A stretch of DNA of 64,000 nt from Tachypleus tridentatus (GCF_004210375.1 NC_134830.1:46381094-46445093); one strand, 5' to 3'; shown: positions 11,989-24,026, numbered from the stretch's first letter. Notes: generated by a model not told the origin, from the sequence alone. Translations and numbers: made by a program.

Positions 11989-12121
11989 TCATTTCCTAAG
12001 TCTTGTAAACATGTCTTCTTTATAGTAGGAAACAATCTGGATTTGGTTTTTGTCATCAAAATAATACAGTGGTGAATGTTTAGTGCACACATGCTGTTTC
12101 TTCAGTGTTCCACGTAGCCCT
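11989..12121 (-). CDS. Unidentified exon-like ORF 3' of SRF
   Basis: A strong acceptor (TTTCACTTTTGTAG) is followed, after one base, by 43 open codons and TGA. The peptide starts GLRGTLKKQHVCTKHSPLYY and ends with IVSYYKEDMFTRLRK. It is basic, rich in Tyr and Lys, and much less AT-biased than its flanks, so it looks like a genuine C-terminal exon. I do not recognise the family. It could be an alternative last exon of SRF: a donor inside exon 8 (CAACA|gtactt) has the matching phase. It could instead belong to a separate minus-strand gene with exons inside SRF introns, or be chance. Confidence 0.35.
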
Positions 12122-12600
12122 CTACAAAAGTGAAAGTATGGATGTCAAACTAGATTTTATCTTATGTGGATCCCAAAATGTACTATTTAAAACAATGTGA
12201 TATTAAAAATGGTATTTTACATTAAACTATATAGATAATGTGAAACTCAAACCTGTTTTAAATGTCCATTTAAATAGTGGCTTATAAAATTGCTTCCTAA
12301 CAATTTAATAACTTAATTAAATATACTTTTCCTTATATAATTCAGTTTTGTTTTCAAAACAAAAGGATACACAGGATTTGATGTTTTTGTTAACCTTGTT
12401 TTAACTAAACTTACATACATTAATGGTTAGTTTGGTGTGGTTTGAACAGAATGCAGCTTGGTTTTGTACACAGCAAGCAACATATAATATTCTACTAGGC
12501 CAGTCACACTACTAACACAAGAAAATTATTATATACATATGTACAAGCTTGATGAAGTATCATAAGGCACTTGAGAATTGCAAACTAAACAAAACAAGAG

Positions 12601-12720
12601 TTATTTCCCGTCTTTTTCTCGTTTTACTGTGGTTAAGTACTGTTGGCTGTGGAGTCTATTTGCTCCTGAGGTAGTCTTGACAGTTGATGATGAACCATTC
12701 TGGCTGAAGCTTTGGAACAA
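12601..12720 (-). CDS. SRF: Probable SRF terminal coding exon
   Basis: After the acceptor GTCATAGTAGCAG a phase-0 reading gives LFQSFSQNGSSSTVKTT, then a polar tail, and ends at TAA 12601-12603 (39 residues). A Gly-Ser-Ser-Ser motif near the C terminus also occurs in vertebrate SRF (GSSSNLTELQ), but the similarity is weak. Other nearby AG sites would give different frames and shorter ends. Phase agreement with exon 7, the local rise in G+C and the serine/glutamine composition support the call; the exact end is uncertain. Confidence 0.6.
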   Translation of the reverse strand: MFQSFSQNGSSSTVKTTSGANRLHSQQYLTTVKREKDGK

Positions 12721-13127
12721 CTGCTACTATGACAATGGTACAAGAAAGATATTAAATACAACACATATTTACATTATTACAATAATATGGATACAAAGTG
12801 ACACTGAATATAATATTACCATATACACAAATATAGAAGCACAGTAACACCATCAGATTTAGTCAATTTTCTAGTATGCTATAAATCTTAAACATGTATC
12901 CATACGTGCACTAGTATAAAATGGAGAGAAAAGAACTGTTGGGTAGTAATCAAAATAATTCCATTTGGCAAAAATATATAAATAAATAACATTAAAAATC
13001 TAACATTTAAAGTGGTTTTTAAACACAATTATTTTAATGTACAAAGGATGGCTGTAAGTTTAGTGATATTACTGATAACATGGAGTTAAAACAGTGACTA
13101 AACTGACCTAATGAACAATGAACCCAC

Positions 13128-13189
13128 CTGTTGCTGAGCAGCTGTAAGTGTCACTGGCACTGGGATTGTAATGAACTGCTGACCACTAG
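13128..13189 (-). CDS. SRF: SRF exon 7
   Basis: 62-nt exon, acceptor ACATTGCAG (phase 1), donor CAACAG|gtgggt (phase 0). It encodes ASGQQFITIPVPVTLTAAQQQ (first codon split), matching the vertebrate ASSGTVQIPVSAVQLHQ block. Reading through the donor instead would add only about nine residues before a stop, a possible retained-intron terminus. Confidence 0.86.
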
Positions 13190-13725
13190 CTGCAATGTAA
13201 CAGTCATTTCAAAAAACCTTTTAGCTACTTTTAGCTTCATATCATCCACTGATAAATAAAATATGGTAAATCCAAAATGTCTCACTTAAGGGGGATATTT
13301 AACCACCATTGAGGGATATATTTGTCAACTTGATTCAAGCTTATTAATTCATTTAAGAGGAATTTTGACTGTTCCTAAGGGATATATTAAACTGCTTGAC
13401 CCATTTGTTTTTTTAAGGAGAATTTTGACCATTACTAAGGGTATACTACACTGTCTGGCTGAAGCCATGTTTTCATTTAAAGGAAATATACTCTTCAAAA
13501 AAAGAAACGCAAAAGGCAAAATATGAGACACATTGTTAACAAGTTTATTCCGGGTAGTTCTGTATGACGTGTGAAAATTTGCACATTCACTGCTGAACAT
13601 CCAAAGTCTGCAAATGCGAAGTCCACGCTCACTAGGTGAAGTTTAACGTCAATAACGAGTATGCCCCCCATGAGCATCAATAACTGCTTGGCATCTCCTG
13701 CCCATGGAAGTGATGAGATGACGAA

Positions 13726-13938
13726 TCACATCCTGTGGAATGGTTGAGGTTGTCGCCCTCGCAGACGTCGGTCCAACTCGTCCCAAAGATGTTTGATGGG
13801 GTTTAAATCTGATGATCTGGAGGGCCAGGGAAGAACGTTGATGTTGTGGTGTCTCAAGACAGTGGTGATTCGGGCTGTGTAAGGATGGGCGTTGTCATGT
13901 TGAAAAACGTTGTTGACGTTCACCATGATGGGTTGCAC
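13726..13938 (-). pseudogene. Tc1-like transposase, C-terminal DDE part
   Basis: Contains FQHDNAHPYTAR (the second catalytic Asp of DDE) and PSRSSDLNPIKHLWDELDRR. Family members have PIEHLWD, so the third catalytic acid is replaced by Lys. The first Asp region is deleted between this and the HTH part. The enzyme cannot be active. Confidence 0.82.
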
Positions 13939-13954
13939 ATGGGGCCTAATAATC

Positions 13955-14215
13955 TCAGTTGCGTACGGTCTGATCAGAAATCCTACACAGCCCTGGTATG
14001 GTTGAGGCAGTAGACATTGCAGTGGTGGTCCTATCCCGAAGGTGACATAACTGGATGTTGCGATCTTGTGCGGGCGTGGTCACACGAGGTCTGCCAGATC
14101 GTGGATGGTCACGAGTTGATCCATGTTGTTGGTGACGATTCCATAGCCTTGTGATGGTACTTGGGTGGACATTCACAGCTCTGGCAACATCTGATTGAGA
14201 TTCGCCTGCTTCCAA
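13955..14215 (-). pseudogene. Tc1-like transposase, N-terminal HTH part
   Basis: Begins MEAGESQSDVARAVNVHPST with ITRLWNRHQQ, a helix-turn-helix of the paired-like DNA-binding domain. Then comes DHPRSGRPRVTTPAQD, the GRPR AT-hook-like linker, and a second helical segment (LCHLRDRTTTA). This domain binds the inverted repeats. It ends abruptly at ISDQTVRN, where the catalytic domain should begin. Confidence 0.82.
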
Positions 14216-14760
14216 GCGATCAATGGTTTTGTTGCGTTGTGCTTCAGTCAGTCTTGGTGTAACTGTATTGTGTGTTGGTGGCTTAACACTGAGCTATGGA
14301 AACCGAGAACCTGTCACTTTTATAGGGATTTTGCACATGTTGCACTTGCAGATCTCTCAAACAAATTTATTGGACACGCATGCGTTTTGGCGAAAAATCC
14401 GATGTTTTCCTCCGTTTTCAAAGTGCACAACTTTTATTGTCATTTTGGTCTGACAATCAGTGCCTTAACACGTGTAACATCACATACTCTGAGCTTGTAA
14501 CATTATTACATATATTTCTCTTTAAAATAACAAAAATATCCCTTTTGCATTTCTTTTTTTTGAAGAGTATATTTACCATCAATGAGGGATATATTTGCTT
14601 GACTTAAAGCAAAATGATTAATGTAAGAGGTGATCTGAATTATTGTTAAGGGATACATATGACAACTTGGTTAAAATCAATTCATTCATTTAAGAAAGAT
14701 TTGGACTATTAACAAATGACATATTCCCTGCTTGACTGAACCCCATTAATTAAAGATACT

Positions 14761-15475
14761 AATTTTTATGAGAAAAAAATCTACTAAAGTAAATACCCAG
14801 TCATTGTGCTATTGTATCATCACAAAAATTAACATTAAAAGCTTGCTAATACCAGAAATATAATAATAAACATGTAAATGTTCTTAAGTTGATTTAGTGT
14901 AATTAAGTTCTATCTAAATTATTCTTCTGAAAGAGATACTTTCAGAAATGTCTGAAGTAAAATATATATTAACAGACAATATTGTTAACACAAGCATTAT
15001 AAATACCTGAGAAGATAAATTAATGTTGAAAACTGAATTTATGGTTTTAAAAGAATTTATTAATAAAATTCAAATGAGATTGTGATGACTGAAATAAGTT
15101 ATAAACATGATAATACATTAAGCAACTTTTTGACAGCTCTAAAAAAAGTTGTGATAATTATATAAACAATGATCTATTAGTTATTGTATAAATCACAGAA
15201 TAATACATATAACCTTAAAAAATTAATATTTATTGCTATAATTCAAAGATTTGGTTGGTTCACATAGTATGTTGTAATGGCCTTTTTTACTTAAAAAAAC
15301 CTACTGAAACTGAAAAATTTTTATGTGAAAGAATTTGTTTCTCAGGTGAAAGAACACTTCATTTTTGAAGTCCAATGACTTCAAGTTATTCTAATAAAAC
15401 TGCAGTTATTTTCACATGCTAACTGGAACACTCAAACAACAACTTCCATGTGCTAAACTTTCAAAGTTTATTTAT
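14761..15475. other. SRF intron 6 interior
   Basis: AT-rich; no exon or repeat supported. Confidence 0.45.
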
Positions 15476-15715
15476 TAGTTTCTTTTGTTTTTGAATTTTG
15501 TGCTAATCTACAAAACAGCTATCTATGCTATCCATCCCTAATTTAGTAGTGAAAGACGAGAGGAAAAGAGCTAGCTAGTCAGCACCACCAACAAACAGTG
15601 GAATTCACTGTCATATGACTGAAAGGGCAAGAATGTTTGGTTGGGTAGAAATTTGAACCTGCATCCTTCAGATTCCAAGTTGAGTCCCTGTACTTTCTGT
15701 CCATACCAGGCCTAC
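15476..15715 (-). repeat. SINE-A copy, old
   Basis: Minus orientation, tRNA-like head at the right (B-box-like ATTTGAACCTGCATCC) and tail at the left. It is full length in outline but strongly diverged and has lost its CpGs. Confidence 0.75.
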
Positions 15716-16178
15716 CTTTAAAGAGCAACAGTATTGAAAAACTGTCTAACTTTTAATCATACAGTAGCAAGGCTATATTAAACAACAGGCAGAAAGTTTA
15801 TTACACATTCCAATAAGGAAAAAGGATGAGAATGAGGTGGGTGATATTAAGCATTATTTTGTGTTGTAAACAACTGGCATTTGTCTAAAGCACCAGAATG
15901 TTTTGAACAGAATTGACAACTGGTTGCATACACATATATTTGCTCATAATGCTGTTTAACAAACATCTGTTGTTAGGTTTACATATAACTTGTCTATGAG
16001 CACCAAAAACAACAAAAGTTTATAGAAATATGTCAGAACATTATATCAACAAAGACTAATGAACAACAACTAACAACTTTGAGGCAAAGTTGTTTTTAAA
16101 AAGAAACAATAATCTAGTCTGATAGTAAAAGATTTAAATAATGTGTAGGTGCATCTACACTAAAAACATATGAATTAC

Positions 16179-16304
16179 CTTGATTCTGTGGGACAGTAAA
16201 TGCTGTTTGAGAAGACTGTCCAAGGTTTAAAATAATCTCTGGTAAACTACCACTTGCAGATGTAGCATATACAACTCCATGCTGGGCATGGTACATGACT
16301 GTGC
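16179..16304 (-). CDS. SRF: SRF exon 6: conserved MYxxxHxVVYA block
   Basis: 126-nt exon, phase 1 to 1, with a strong acceptor (CCCTTTATTTAG) and donor CAAG|gtaatt. It encodes GTVMYHAQHGVVYATSASG and SLPEIILNLGQSSQTAFTV. The first part aligns with vertebrate SRF GGHMMYPSPHAVMYAPTSG and the second with SLTVLNAFSQAP. It is the best conserved motif of the C-terminal half and was the first clue that the whole minus-strand exon series is SRF. Confidence 0.92.
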
Positions 16305-17070
16305 CTAAATAAAGGGAACAGGAAAAAAAATATGCATTTTATTGTTACAATAACAATGTAGTGTGGATTCTGTAATAGATAAATTTCCACAATCTGTTCT
16401 ACTAACTTTAGTAATAAGATGAATCATATTTCTAACAGTAAAGATCAGGAAAAGGGAAAGACGTGTAGTTAACCCTAATATTTATTGATAAGGTAAGTTA
16501 CTTGGGAGGCTTAGACATTTGGGATAATTTAATGATGAATTTTTCTTATACTGTATGCCAAAACGTTTCTTGTATCTTTATACCATGGGCTGCAAATTCT
16601 TTACAATAACAATTCTTTTACAATATGTTGCATTTTGCTCACTGCAGCTGGGGTATGAATTATTGCAGATCTCTTCTTGGATGGTTCTTATGCTTCATTT
16701 GATCCACATTTCTTTGTTTTCCAATGCTAGTAAGTCACAGGCATATGTCTATATTAAGAATTCTAAATCCCAAACTGGAAAACATTTTTTTTAATCTAAA
16801 CATATGTATATTTTTAGATTAGAAAGGGCTCTCAGTTACCTTTCTCAAAAGTGATCAATTTTTGGTGGCATCATCTTATGTACAAAGTGCCACATGATGC
16901 CAAAATTCAGTTTTGATACATGCTGTTCTATCACTTCATACTGGCTGTAGTTGTTGCATGACTTGCTAATTTTTACGTTCAAACTCACTTTAGCACAATG
17001 CACAATCCTCTGTGATTTGATAGTTTCCACTGTTGAATATAACATGTAGCTCAAGAGAATTCTTACTTAC

Positions 17071-17169
17071 CTGGCATAACTGAAAGTTCTTGTGTACTGG
17101 GAACCATTGTAACAGCAGTAGGTTGTGATGCTCCTGAACTGGAGGCTTGACTATTTGATGTCCGAACTC
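17071..17169 (-). CDS. SRF: SRF exon 5: Ser/Thr-rich transactivation segment
   Basis: 99-nt exon, phase 1 to 1, donor CCAG|gtaagt. It encodes GVRTSNSQASSSGASQPTAV followed by TMVPSTQELSVMP, similar to the vertebrate stretch around TSSSGTVTLPATIMTSSVP. The acceptor is a tandem pair (AAG then GAG three bases further), so two forms differing by one residue are possible. The upstream pyrimidine tract (TTTTTCTTCC) is about 20 bases away. Confidence 0.82.
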
Positions 17170-17317
17170 CTTCGTTATGTGATAATGTGTAAAAAAGGAA
17201 GAAAAAACCTTTTAATCAATTTAACCCCAAAACAGAAATATTAAATGTATAATAATTAAGATCAACACATATAGGGAAATATGGGAAGTCTTGAATAGAT
17301 ATTGGTCATTAGTTGTA

Positions 17318-17492
17318 CAGTGGAACCCCTCTAAAGCAACCACCTTTGGGACTGAGACAAACTGGACTGATTAGAGGGGTTCCACTGTACATAATTAGGG
17401 ATTATGTAAACAAAAAAAAGGAACTGTGATTGAATGACCGCTTTCAAGGGGTGACCGAATCTGAGGGGTGGCCACTTAGAGGGGTTCCACTG
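17318..17492. mobile_element. Pogo/Tigger-like MITE with three TIR copies
   Basis: Starts TA|CAGTGGAACCCCTCTAA and ends TTAGAGGGGTTCCACTG|TA at 17492. A further complementary terminus lies internally at 17371-17387, also followed by TA. The CAGTGGAACC start and TA target suggest a pogo/Tigger-type non-autonomous element. The extra end points to a nested or partly duplicated insertion. No transposase is encoded. It lies in SRF intron 4. Confidence 0.75.
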
Positions 17493-17499
17493 TATTTGC

Positions 17500-20400
17500 T
17501 TCTTGATTAATTGATGGGCCCATTAACAGATTAGTAAGGTGTTCTTCAAACTGTAGTGTACACTCCTCTGCTCACACATCCTGCTATAAGGAAAAAAGAT
17601 AGAGAGTGAAAAAGAAAGAAAGAAAGTACCCCATAAGCTGAAAGGTGGGTAATAGCCACTTACCTTCTCTCTGGTCAGCAGACATTTTTAATAGCTTTCT
17701 CATTACAAATATAAGGTAAGTAAGTTTACTGGAGATGGATATTGAACCTGTGATCCATGAAACACTACGTCATGCTGACCCCAAGCTGAACATGTTTGAA
17801 TTTTAAAAAACATTATAATGGAAAAAACTGAATTTCAGTACCTCCAGTGAGCAGATCAGATAGCCCATTATAAAGCTTTGTGCTTCACAATAGCCAAACA
17901 TAATGGCAATATTTTAATTAAATGGATAGTTGCAATAACAAAAATAGTGACAACTAGATGATCTAGTTTTGATCAGTTGTTTTTGAAACATGAACCAATT
18001 TTATCATAAAGTTTTAAGAAGCTATTAATTTATGGGATGCTAATAAATGTAATCAATTAGGTCACTTGGCTCAACCCTTGACCACATGGGAGGCTTGACC
18101 TATCTTTGAGTTTTCTTGGTTTTTTAAGAGATGATACTGCTTACCACTTATAGGAAATTATCAATACTGTTGAGGCAGAAAAATATCAAAATGTGGAGGG
18201 TGTGAGTTATGATACTGTTGAGGAATTCATGTATTTATTTTTTCTGTTTGAAAAGTATTTTCAAAAATATCTGCAAGATTACAAAGTAGCTTATTTCAAA
18301 AAACATAAGAGTTGACTTGCTATGTAGAAAATGGACTGCCAAATATTGTAAAGATAATAATGGAGCATAATGCTGTATACTTAATTTTCAAAATGGTCAC
18401 CTTGGAAGGCTTAGTTATGGTCATGCTTCCCCCACCTAGAATTTAAGTTGCTGGAAAACAACAGTAGAAAAGGAGTTATGAAAACCAAATAATAAAACAA
18501 GAATCTCTGTAAATTCTGTGTCTCATAGTGAATGTTCAAGTTGTGTTTCTTTAATCTGAATGAAACACAGGCTAGAGTTTTGCAAACACATAATTTATTC
18601 AAGATAAACATATTCTAACTCTTATTTGTCATTTCAGAATGATATTCCTTCAGAAACCAAAAAGGCAATGTAAAAAACATTCACCAGAAAGAATGAAGTT
18701 TGCAATTAAGAAAGTAGTTATGTAGGATTAACCATCAGAGCTGCTGCCATGAACTGTGCATCACATAGGAGTGTGATGTTAAAATATATAGAGATGACAT
18801 TTGAAAATATTTAGTGAAGACTTCAAAGCTTTATGACAGGTTTACATCTAAAACTACTTGCCAATCTATGTGCCTGTATGGAAATGCAATCAACATAAAA
18901 ATACCAACAAAAAGTGGGAGGTAGGTAAACTTGCCAGCTGTGGCTCATTCAGATGTTCATGTGCAGACATAAGTATCTGTAACTGAGAAAACTTGAAGCT
19001 ATCAGACTGAGAATAGCAACCAGGTTCAATAAAATAAATGTTAGATTTTTTTTTACCAACCTTAAAAATGATATAGAGAAATGCAAGTATAGTCCTGAAC
19101 CAATATATTAGTTAAAAGAGGTGTGAGCAAAGTGAACAAACTTGGTAAAATAATTTCAACAAAAGGAGAAAACAGGTAACTGTATTTACATCTAAGAAGC
19201 GAGGTACCATAGTAACAGTGTAATTTTCTACTACTTATGTTCTTCCTCTTAGGAAGGACATTGAAATGGGAGATTTTATTCTTGTAAAACTTTAAATGAA
19301 AACAAATGCATTATATTTTGTTGCAACAGTGACTATAAAAGAACCAATCCCAAATGAATATGAAATTATGTTTCTGAGAAGGTATACATCAGGTTATTCC
19401 TTACCTTGAATGAAACAATGTGTCTTTAAAAAGATATTATCAAGTAACCCATTCAATTTGAATTTCAATTCTTTTCTTTCAAGAATGTAAAATAACTACA
19501 CATGAACCTCAAAGAAATACCTCCACATGTTGAAGTTTCTTTTCTTTATTTTGAGAGGTTAATTAGTGTATAATTTTTAGAATTAATATTTTTCTTTGTA
19601 ACATGCATAAATGTTCAACTTTGAAATAAAACATTTTAATTCCCATAAGTTTTTATTGTTCAACTTATTATTTTCAACTTGGGTTAAGCCTTCCTAATTC
19701 TTTGTCAAGACTGCTATACAAAAGGACAAATGGTATACAAAACTGCTTTCATCCTTGGATAGGAAGAAAAAATAAAAAATTAAATATTTATTACAAATAT
19801 GGACAAGGTTTCCCAGATTTCCATACCTTTTATAAATGACTAAACAGAATTCAAAACCACTGAAGATACTGGATAAAATTTTGTAACAATATAACACTGA
19901 CATTGTAAAATTGTGATATATGTTACAAAAAACAGATGTACAATAATTCATACCAAGTAAAAATCAGAGTAAACATTATTACATTATTAGTATACATGTC
20001 AAAAATTAAAACTGTTAGAAATCCAGGTATGTACCCAAACAAATTAAAATGTTCTCTCTAAAAGGATTAACTTTGTAACAGAGAACACATATGACAATAA
20101 ATTGTGATAAAAGTCAGTATGCATTCTGATTGTAATGTAGCAGATATACACAATATATTGTATAAATCTAATTTAACTTTTGGCAAGAAATCAGGAAAGA
20201 TCTGCAAGGATGGCTCTTAGATTGGAAGGGGTTATTATATAAGGATAAGCTAAAATCCACTGACTTGCTTTTACTTGATAAAACAATAGCTGAAAAGAAC
20301 AAATAAAGTATTTTAATACTGTTTAAGTTTTGGAATTCACAAGTCCAGATGTTAGTTTAAAGTGTTGAAGACTCAAATTTCAGATACAAGACATGACCCC

Positions 20401-20785
20401 AGTATGCCTCTAAAGAAGAAAGGTCCACCTTTCAAAAGTGCTCAGCTTATAAGGTTTTTATCATTTTATATCAACACTTATTGAACCTATATGCTTTTTC
20501 AACACCATGAATGACTCCAGTTAAGGTGGTATTACTTTTCTTAAAGGATGTTTGGCTTATTAAAATATTTTGCCTTCATATGTAACAGAAGCTCCAACAT
20601 TGATAAAGTTTAACAAAAGTCTGCCTAAGCATCTCAGATATAAGGGTTGTATATACTGGGTTTCTTTATGCAGTTTGGAGTACAGTGGTATTAGAAAATG
20701 GAACATCTTAGATGGGATTAAAAGCTCCTCATTATCCCTTGGAATAAACAAATAAACTGGGATACTTATAAATAATAGAGAGTAC
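17500..20785. other. SRF intron 4
   Basis: About 3.3 kb without a supported feature. Small GA-rich simple repeat at about 17608-17627. Opposed ORFs at 20560-20755 have no codon bias or motif that I can recognise. Confidence 0.45.
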
Positions 20786-20929
20786 CTGCAATAGAGGCTA
20801 CTGAACCTTGAGGAATCCTGTACACTGTCTGAGTCTGTGAACTTGAGCTGGTTTGCTGGCTTGTGCTGTTCTGAGTGGTTGGTTGAAGATTACCCAGCTG
20901 TAAAGCTGTACCTGAAGGCACAGTCCCAC
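20786..20929 (-). CDS. SRF: SRF exon 4: Gln/Ser/Thr-rich transactivation segment
   Basis: 144-nt exon, phase 1 to 1, between CTTTAG and GCAG|gtactc. It completes the APGG.TVPSG junction, matching MPGGAVAQQ in vertebrates, then encodes a glutamine/serine/threonine-rich stretch (LQLGNLQPTTQNSTSQQTSS) ending VYRIPQGSVASIA. Composition and position fit the activation domain that recruits coactivators. There are no internal stops, and base composition is clearly richer in G+C than the flanking introns. Confidence 0.85.
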
Positions 20930-21530
20930 CTAAAGCAGTTTAACTTAATCATCAATACTGAATTTTAATTAAACTACTACATCTCAAATGAGAAGTATTG
21001 AAAACAGTTGCTTCACAAAAAATGCATATTTATTCTCTTTTCATTTGCACTTAATTTCACTGAAGCCTGCTGAACATCTTTGTACTTATTAATGATAGTT
21101 AAATTACACAAATACTATACTCCATTGTCCCTTAAATAAGAAGAGTTTCTTCCTAGTAATGGACAGAAAATTGTGCTGGAATATTTTATATTACATTCTT
21201 TAAATAGCAAATACAAACAGGACCTTAGACTCAAATTTTCCTGAAACATCTATTTCAGATTTATAGCAAAAACTTCTTTAAATTACTTGTTTATTTATTC
21301 AATGTACACAAATCATGTCTCTGTCTCGTTTGAATTACAAACATACCTTGTCTGCTTTGATTAAGTCATGAGGTTAAGGAGGTAGTGTTGATACTGTATT
21401 CTAAATGGTTTAGCCTGTGTTAGAGAAATAATGCTTTTTTTTTATCATTCCTGAGAATTTATCACACTGAACAACTGTCAAAGATCAGGGGTGTTGTCTG
21501 TGTGAGAAATATAAACTAGTTGTTAGTCAC

Positions 21531-21810
21531 CTGGAGCCAGTATTGTTGCAAAATTGGCTGTCTGGGGGAGTTGCATGGAAATAGTAGGTGAAGTGGTCCT
21601 GGAGGAAGAGGAACTTGTAGTGTATGTTGTTCCTAATGATGAGAGTGCACTCTGTGGTAGGAGAGGCAATGAGGTGATAGGGATTAGACCTGGCATTGAG
21701 GATGCAACTGTTAGCACAGGAGGAGACAAGGAGGCATTTGCACTGCTGCCACTAGATCCTCCACTCTGTACACCAGTATCTGGACTCTTTTCTGAGCACC
21801 CAAGAACTCC
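21531..21810 (-). CDS. SRF: SRF exon 3: start of transactivation domain
   Basis: 280-nt exon; acceptor CATTGCAG at phase 0, donor CCAG|gtgact at phase 1. It encodes about 93 residues: an acidic/polar start (GVLGCSEKSPDTG), a Ser/Thr/Pro-rich middle (including TTYTTSSSSSRTTSPT) and MQLPQTANFATILAPG. The last motif aligns with the conserved MQLPTSF..MPGG block in the vertebrate SRF transactivation domain, and it identifies an otherwise low-complexity exon. The exon lies about 39 kb downstream of the MADS exon in the transcript. An intermediate exon cannot be excluded, but the direct phase match (AAA|GGA) makes none necessary. Confidence 0.88.
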
Positions 21811-23777
21811 CTGCAATGCGAGTCAAAAAATGTCATTGTAATTTTTTTGGTGTCATCAAGTTCCTTCTTTGTAAAAAACATATTTTTATAGTTAAAATAA
21901 TGTATTGCAATGCAATACAGAGGCTAATCTGTAGGCTGTACTAAAAACAGCTCTTGTAGGTAGTTTGAAATTATTACTTTTATACAAAAATGGAGCTTGT
22001 ACAATATAAAAAATACAAACTTTGAACTCTCACATACTACAAGGGTGTAAAAAAACAAAATATCATTCTGTAATTAAATCATGTGGTAAAATATATTTGT
22101 ATAATCAGAAACCAAAAAAATCTTAAAATTGTATATCATCAAGTTTGAACTAAAACAGAATTTTTCACTCCTTACATATGAATTAAATATTAGTATAAGA
22201 AAAAGAATTTGACATAGACATTAATAAAACAATATTCAATGAAGTGTGATAAACATTCACAAACTAAAGGTTTTGAAAATTATTCAATATAAAAAGTAGG
22301 AAAATGATAAAAAGCACAAATATTTATATAATAAACATCAAAACTATATTGACACAAAAAAGCCTAAAAAATTAAAAACTGTATAACTTTATACATTGTG
22401 AAAATGAAATATGTTGATTGTGAAACTGTATTGACAGGCAAAGAGTTATATAATGGGCTATCTATGCTATATGTGGGTATCTTAAACAAAATATTTACAT
22501 GACAAAATAAAAACAGTATTAAAACTAGATCATATAAAAAGGTGTGAAAATTACATAAACAAATACAAAAGAAATTTATATATCAGAAATATAATGCATA
22601 AAAACTTGTAGTTTGTTGTGTTTCTTCATAATGTCATTATTAAAATATTTTTCTTAAAAGATACAACACTTTAAGCCATCTGAAATACAACAGCAACAAA
22701 ATTGGAAATACTTAAAATTAAATTAGCAATCACACAGCTCACTTCAATGTAAATTTGCTGTTACTTCACACATAATTTGTGCAGCTGAGAAATATAAGCA
22801 AAATTTAATTTTTTTACTAATGCACAGTGATATACAAGGACTCATACATGAAAAATTTGTATACAAAGGTTCCTCTAAGTATAAAAACAATTATTTATAC
22901 CTTTGTTGCAGTGCTAAATCATCCTACTTATTTGAAGGATACATTGTAAGTGACTAAAGTCTTATTGTTAAACTCGTATGTAATCCCATTCTCAAGTCCT
23001 TATGTATCAGATACAAGGGTAGTACCCACTTCAAACATTTCTTCTAACAAACACTGATAGTGAATCTGACTGAAGTCAAAATATATTTTAAAAGAAAAAC
23101 AACACACATAAATAGCTTAATGGTTTCAAGTAGTATACTAACACTGTAAGTATAACATATTTTATTTATGTTTTCTTTTCTATGGTGGCTGTAAAAATTC
23201 ATTTTTTGTTTTATACAATTGTCCATGAGATACAGTTATTCAAGTCTTGACTTAATGTTTTACCTCACATGTCATAGTGATGAAGTGATCAGCTTTTGAA
23301 TAAATATATTCTAAGCATAAATATCTAAGTCAAAGCAAATTTGTTTCTAGCTCTGTGTTTCCCACATCACACGAGTATGCCACAAATAAGATGGTAATAT
23401 GCCACTAAACATTCCACTTTTCTACAGACATTTTAATAAAATAACCAATTACAGAAGTATGTTAGAGGAACTCTAATGAGGTAACCAAATGAAAATATAA
23501 TTACAAATCAGTTTATTTATCACTGCTTACTTTGCTATGTTTTGTAGTTTCAGGTGTGCCTTGGAAAAAAATATGTTTGGAAAACACTGAGTTAGTTGAT
23601 ACAGAAAAGAATTCACTGAAATGTTTTTTTTTTTGCTTTGATTAATATATTTAATGATTGTTCCAAAAACAAATTAAATTTGATTTTCTTATTTCCAAAG
23701 TATCAAACAGATGCACATGGCAACATGATTTACACTATGCCTTTCTTGACTGTTTAAAGTAATATGTAAATAAAATA
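21811..23777. other. SRF intron 2, 3' end
   Basis: AT-rich, CpG-poor; only a short SINE-B scrap (GGGCTATCTATGCTATATG) at about 22441-22482. Confidence 0.45.
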
Positions 23778-24026
23778 CAGGGTGTTCGGAAAGTCACTGT
23801 GCAGTTTTGAAAGCAGTGATAACAACATTCATTCAGTCTATTTCAAGCCAGCAACTGATAGCAGTGTTTAGAAACAAAATAAGAAGGATCCAGGCCTGTA
23901 TTGATGCCAATGGGGTTTACTTTCAACATTGTTTATAATTGTCATACATATTTACCTCCTGTATTCTATATTGAAACATGTCTGTTAATAAATATATAAG
24001 TGCACAGTGACTTTCCAAACACCCTG
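23778..24026. mobile_element. 249-bp MITE, mariner-superfamily type
   Basis: Inverted termini of about 27 bases: CAGGGTGTTCGGAAAGTCAC at the left, GTGACTTTCCAAACACCCTG at the right, each flanked by TA. There is no coding capacity. TA duplication and the CAGGGTGT start fit non-autonomous IS630-Tc1-mariner elements; the exact family is not determined. Confidence 0.8.

Larger units (their letters stand above)
13487..14571 (-). mobile_element. Tc1-like DNA transposon (defective)
   Basis: About 1.09 kb, bounded by inverted repeats of about 28 bases (TATACTCTTCAAAAAAAGAA at the left, its complement at 14542-14571) with TA at the ends, as expected for TA-targeting Tc1/mariner elements. The transposase is on the minus strand in two pieces with the middle missing. 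It lies in SRF intron 6 and interrupts a minisatellite. Confidence 0.88.
13284..14760. repeat. Degenerate minisatellite split by a transposon
   Basis: On both sides of the Tc1-like element are diverged repeats of a 60-75 base unit with the recurring phrase GAGGGATATATTTG / TAAGGGATATATT, then CTTGACT..., then TTCATTTAAGAG. They occupy about 13284-13485 and 14572-14760. The transposon evidently inserted into a pre-existing tandem array in SRF intron 6. Confidence 0.6.

Noticed and set aside
20560-20755. Opposed open frames on both strands in SRF intron 4
   Set aside because: Complementary shadows of each other without splice signals or known motif.
21554-21841. Plus-strand ORF opposite SRF exon 3
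   Set aside because: It is a shadow of the serine-rich minus-strand exon; the minus frame has splice sites and homology.
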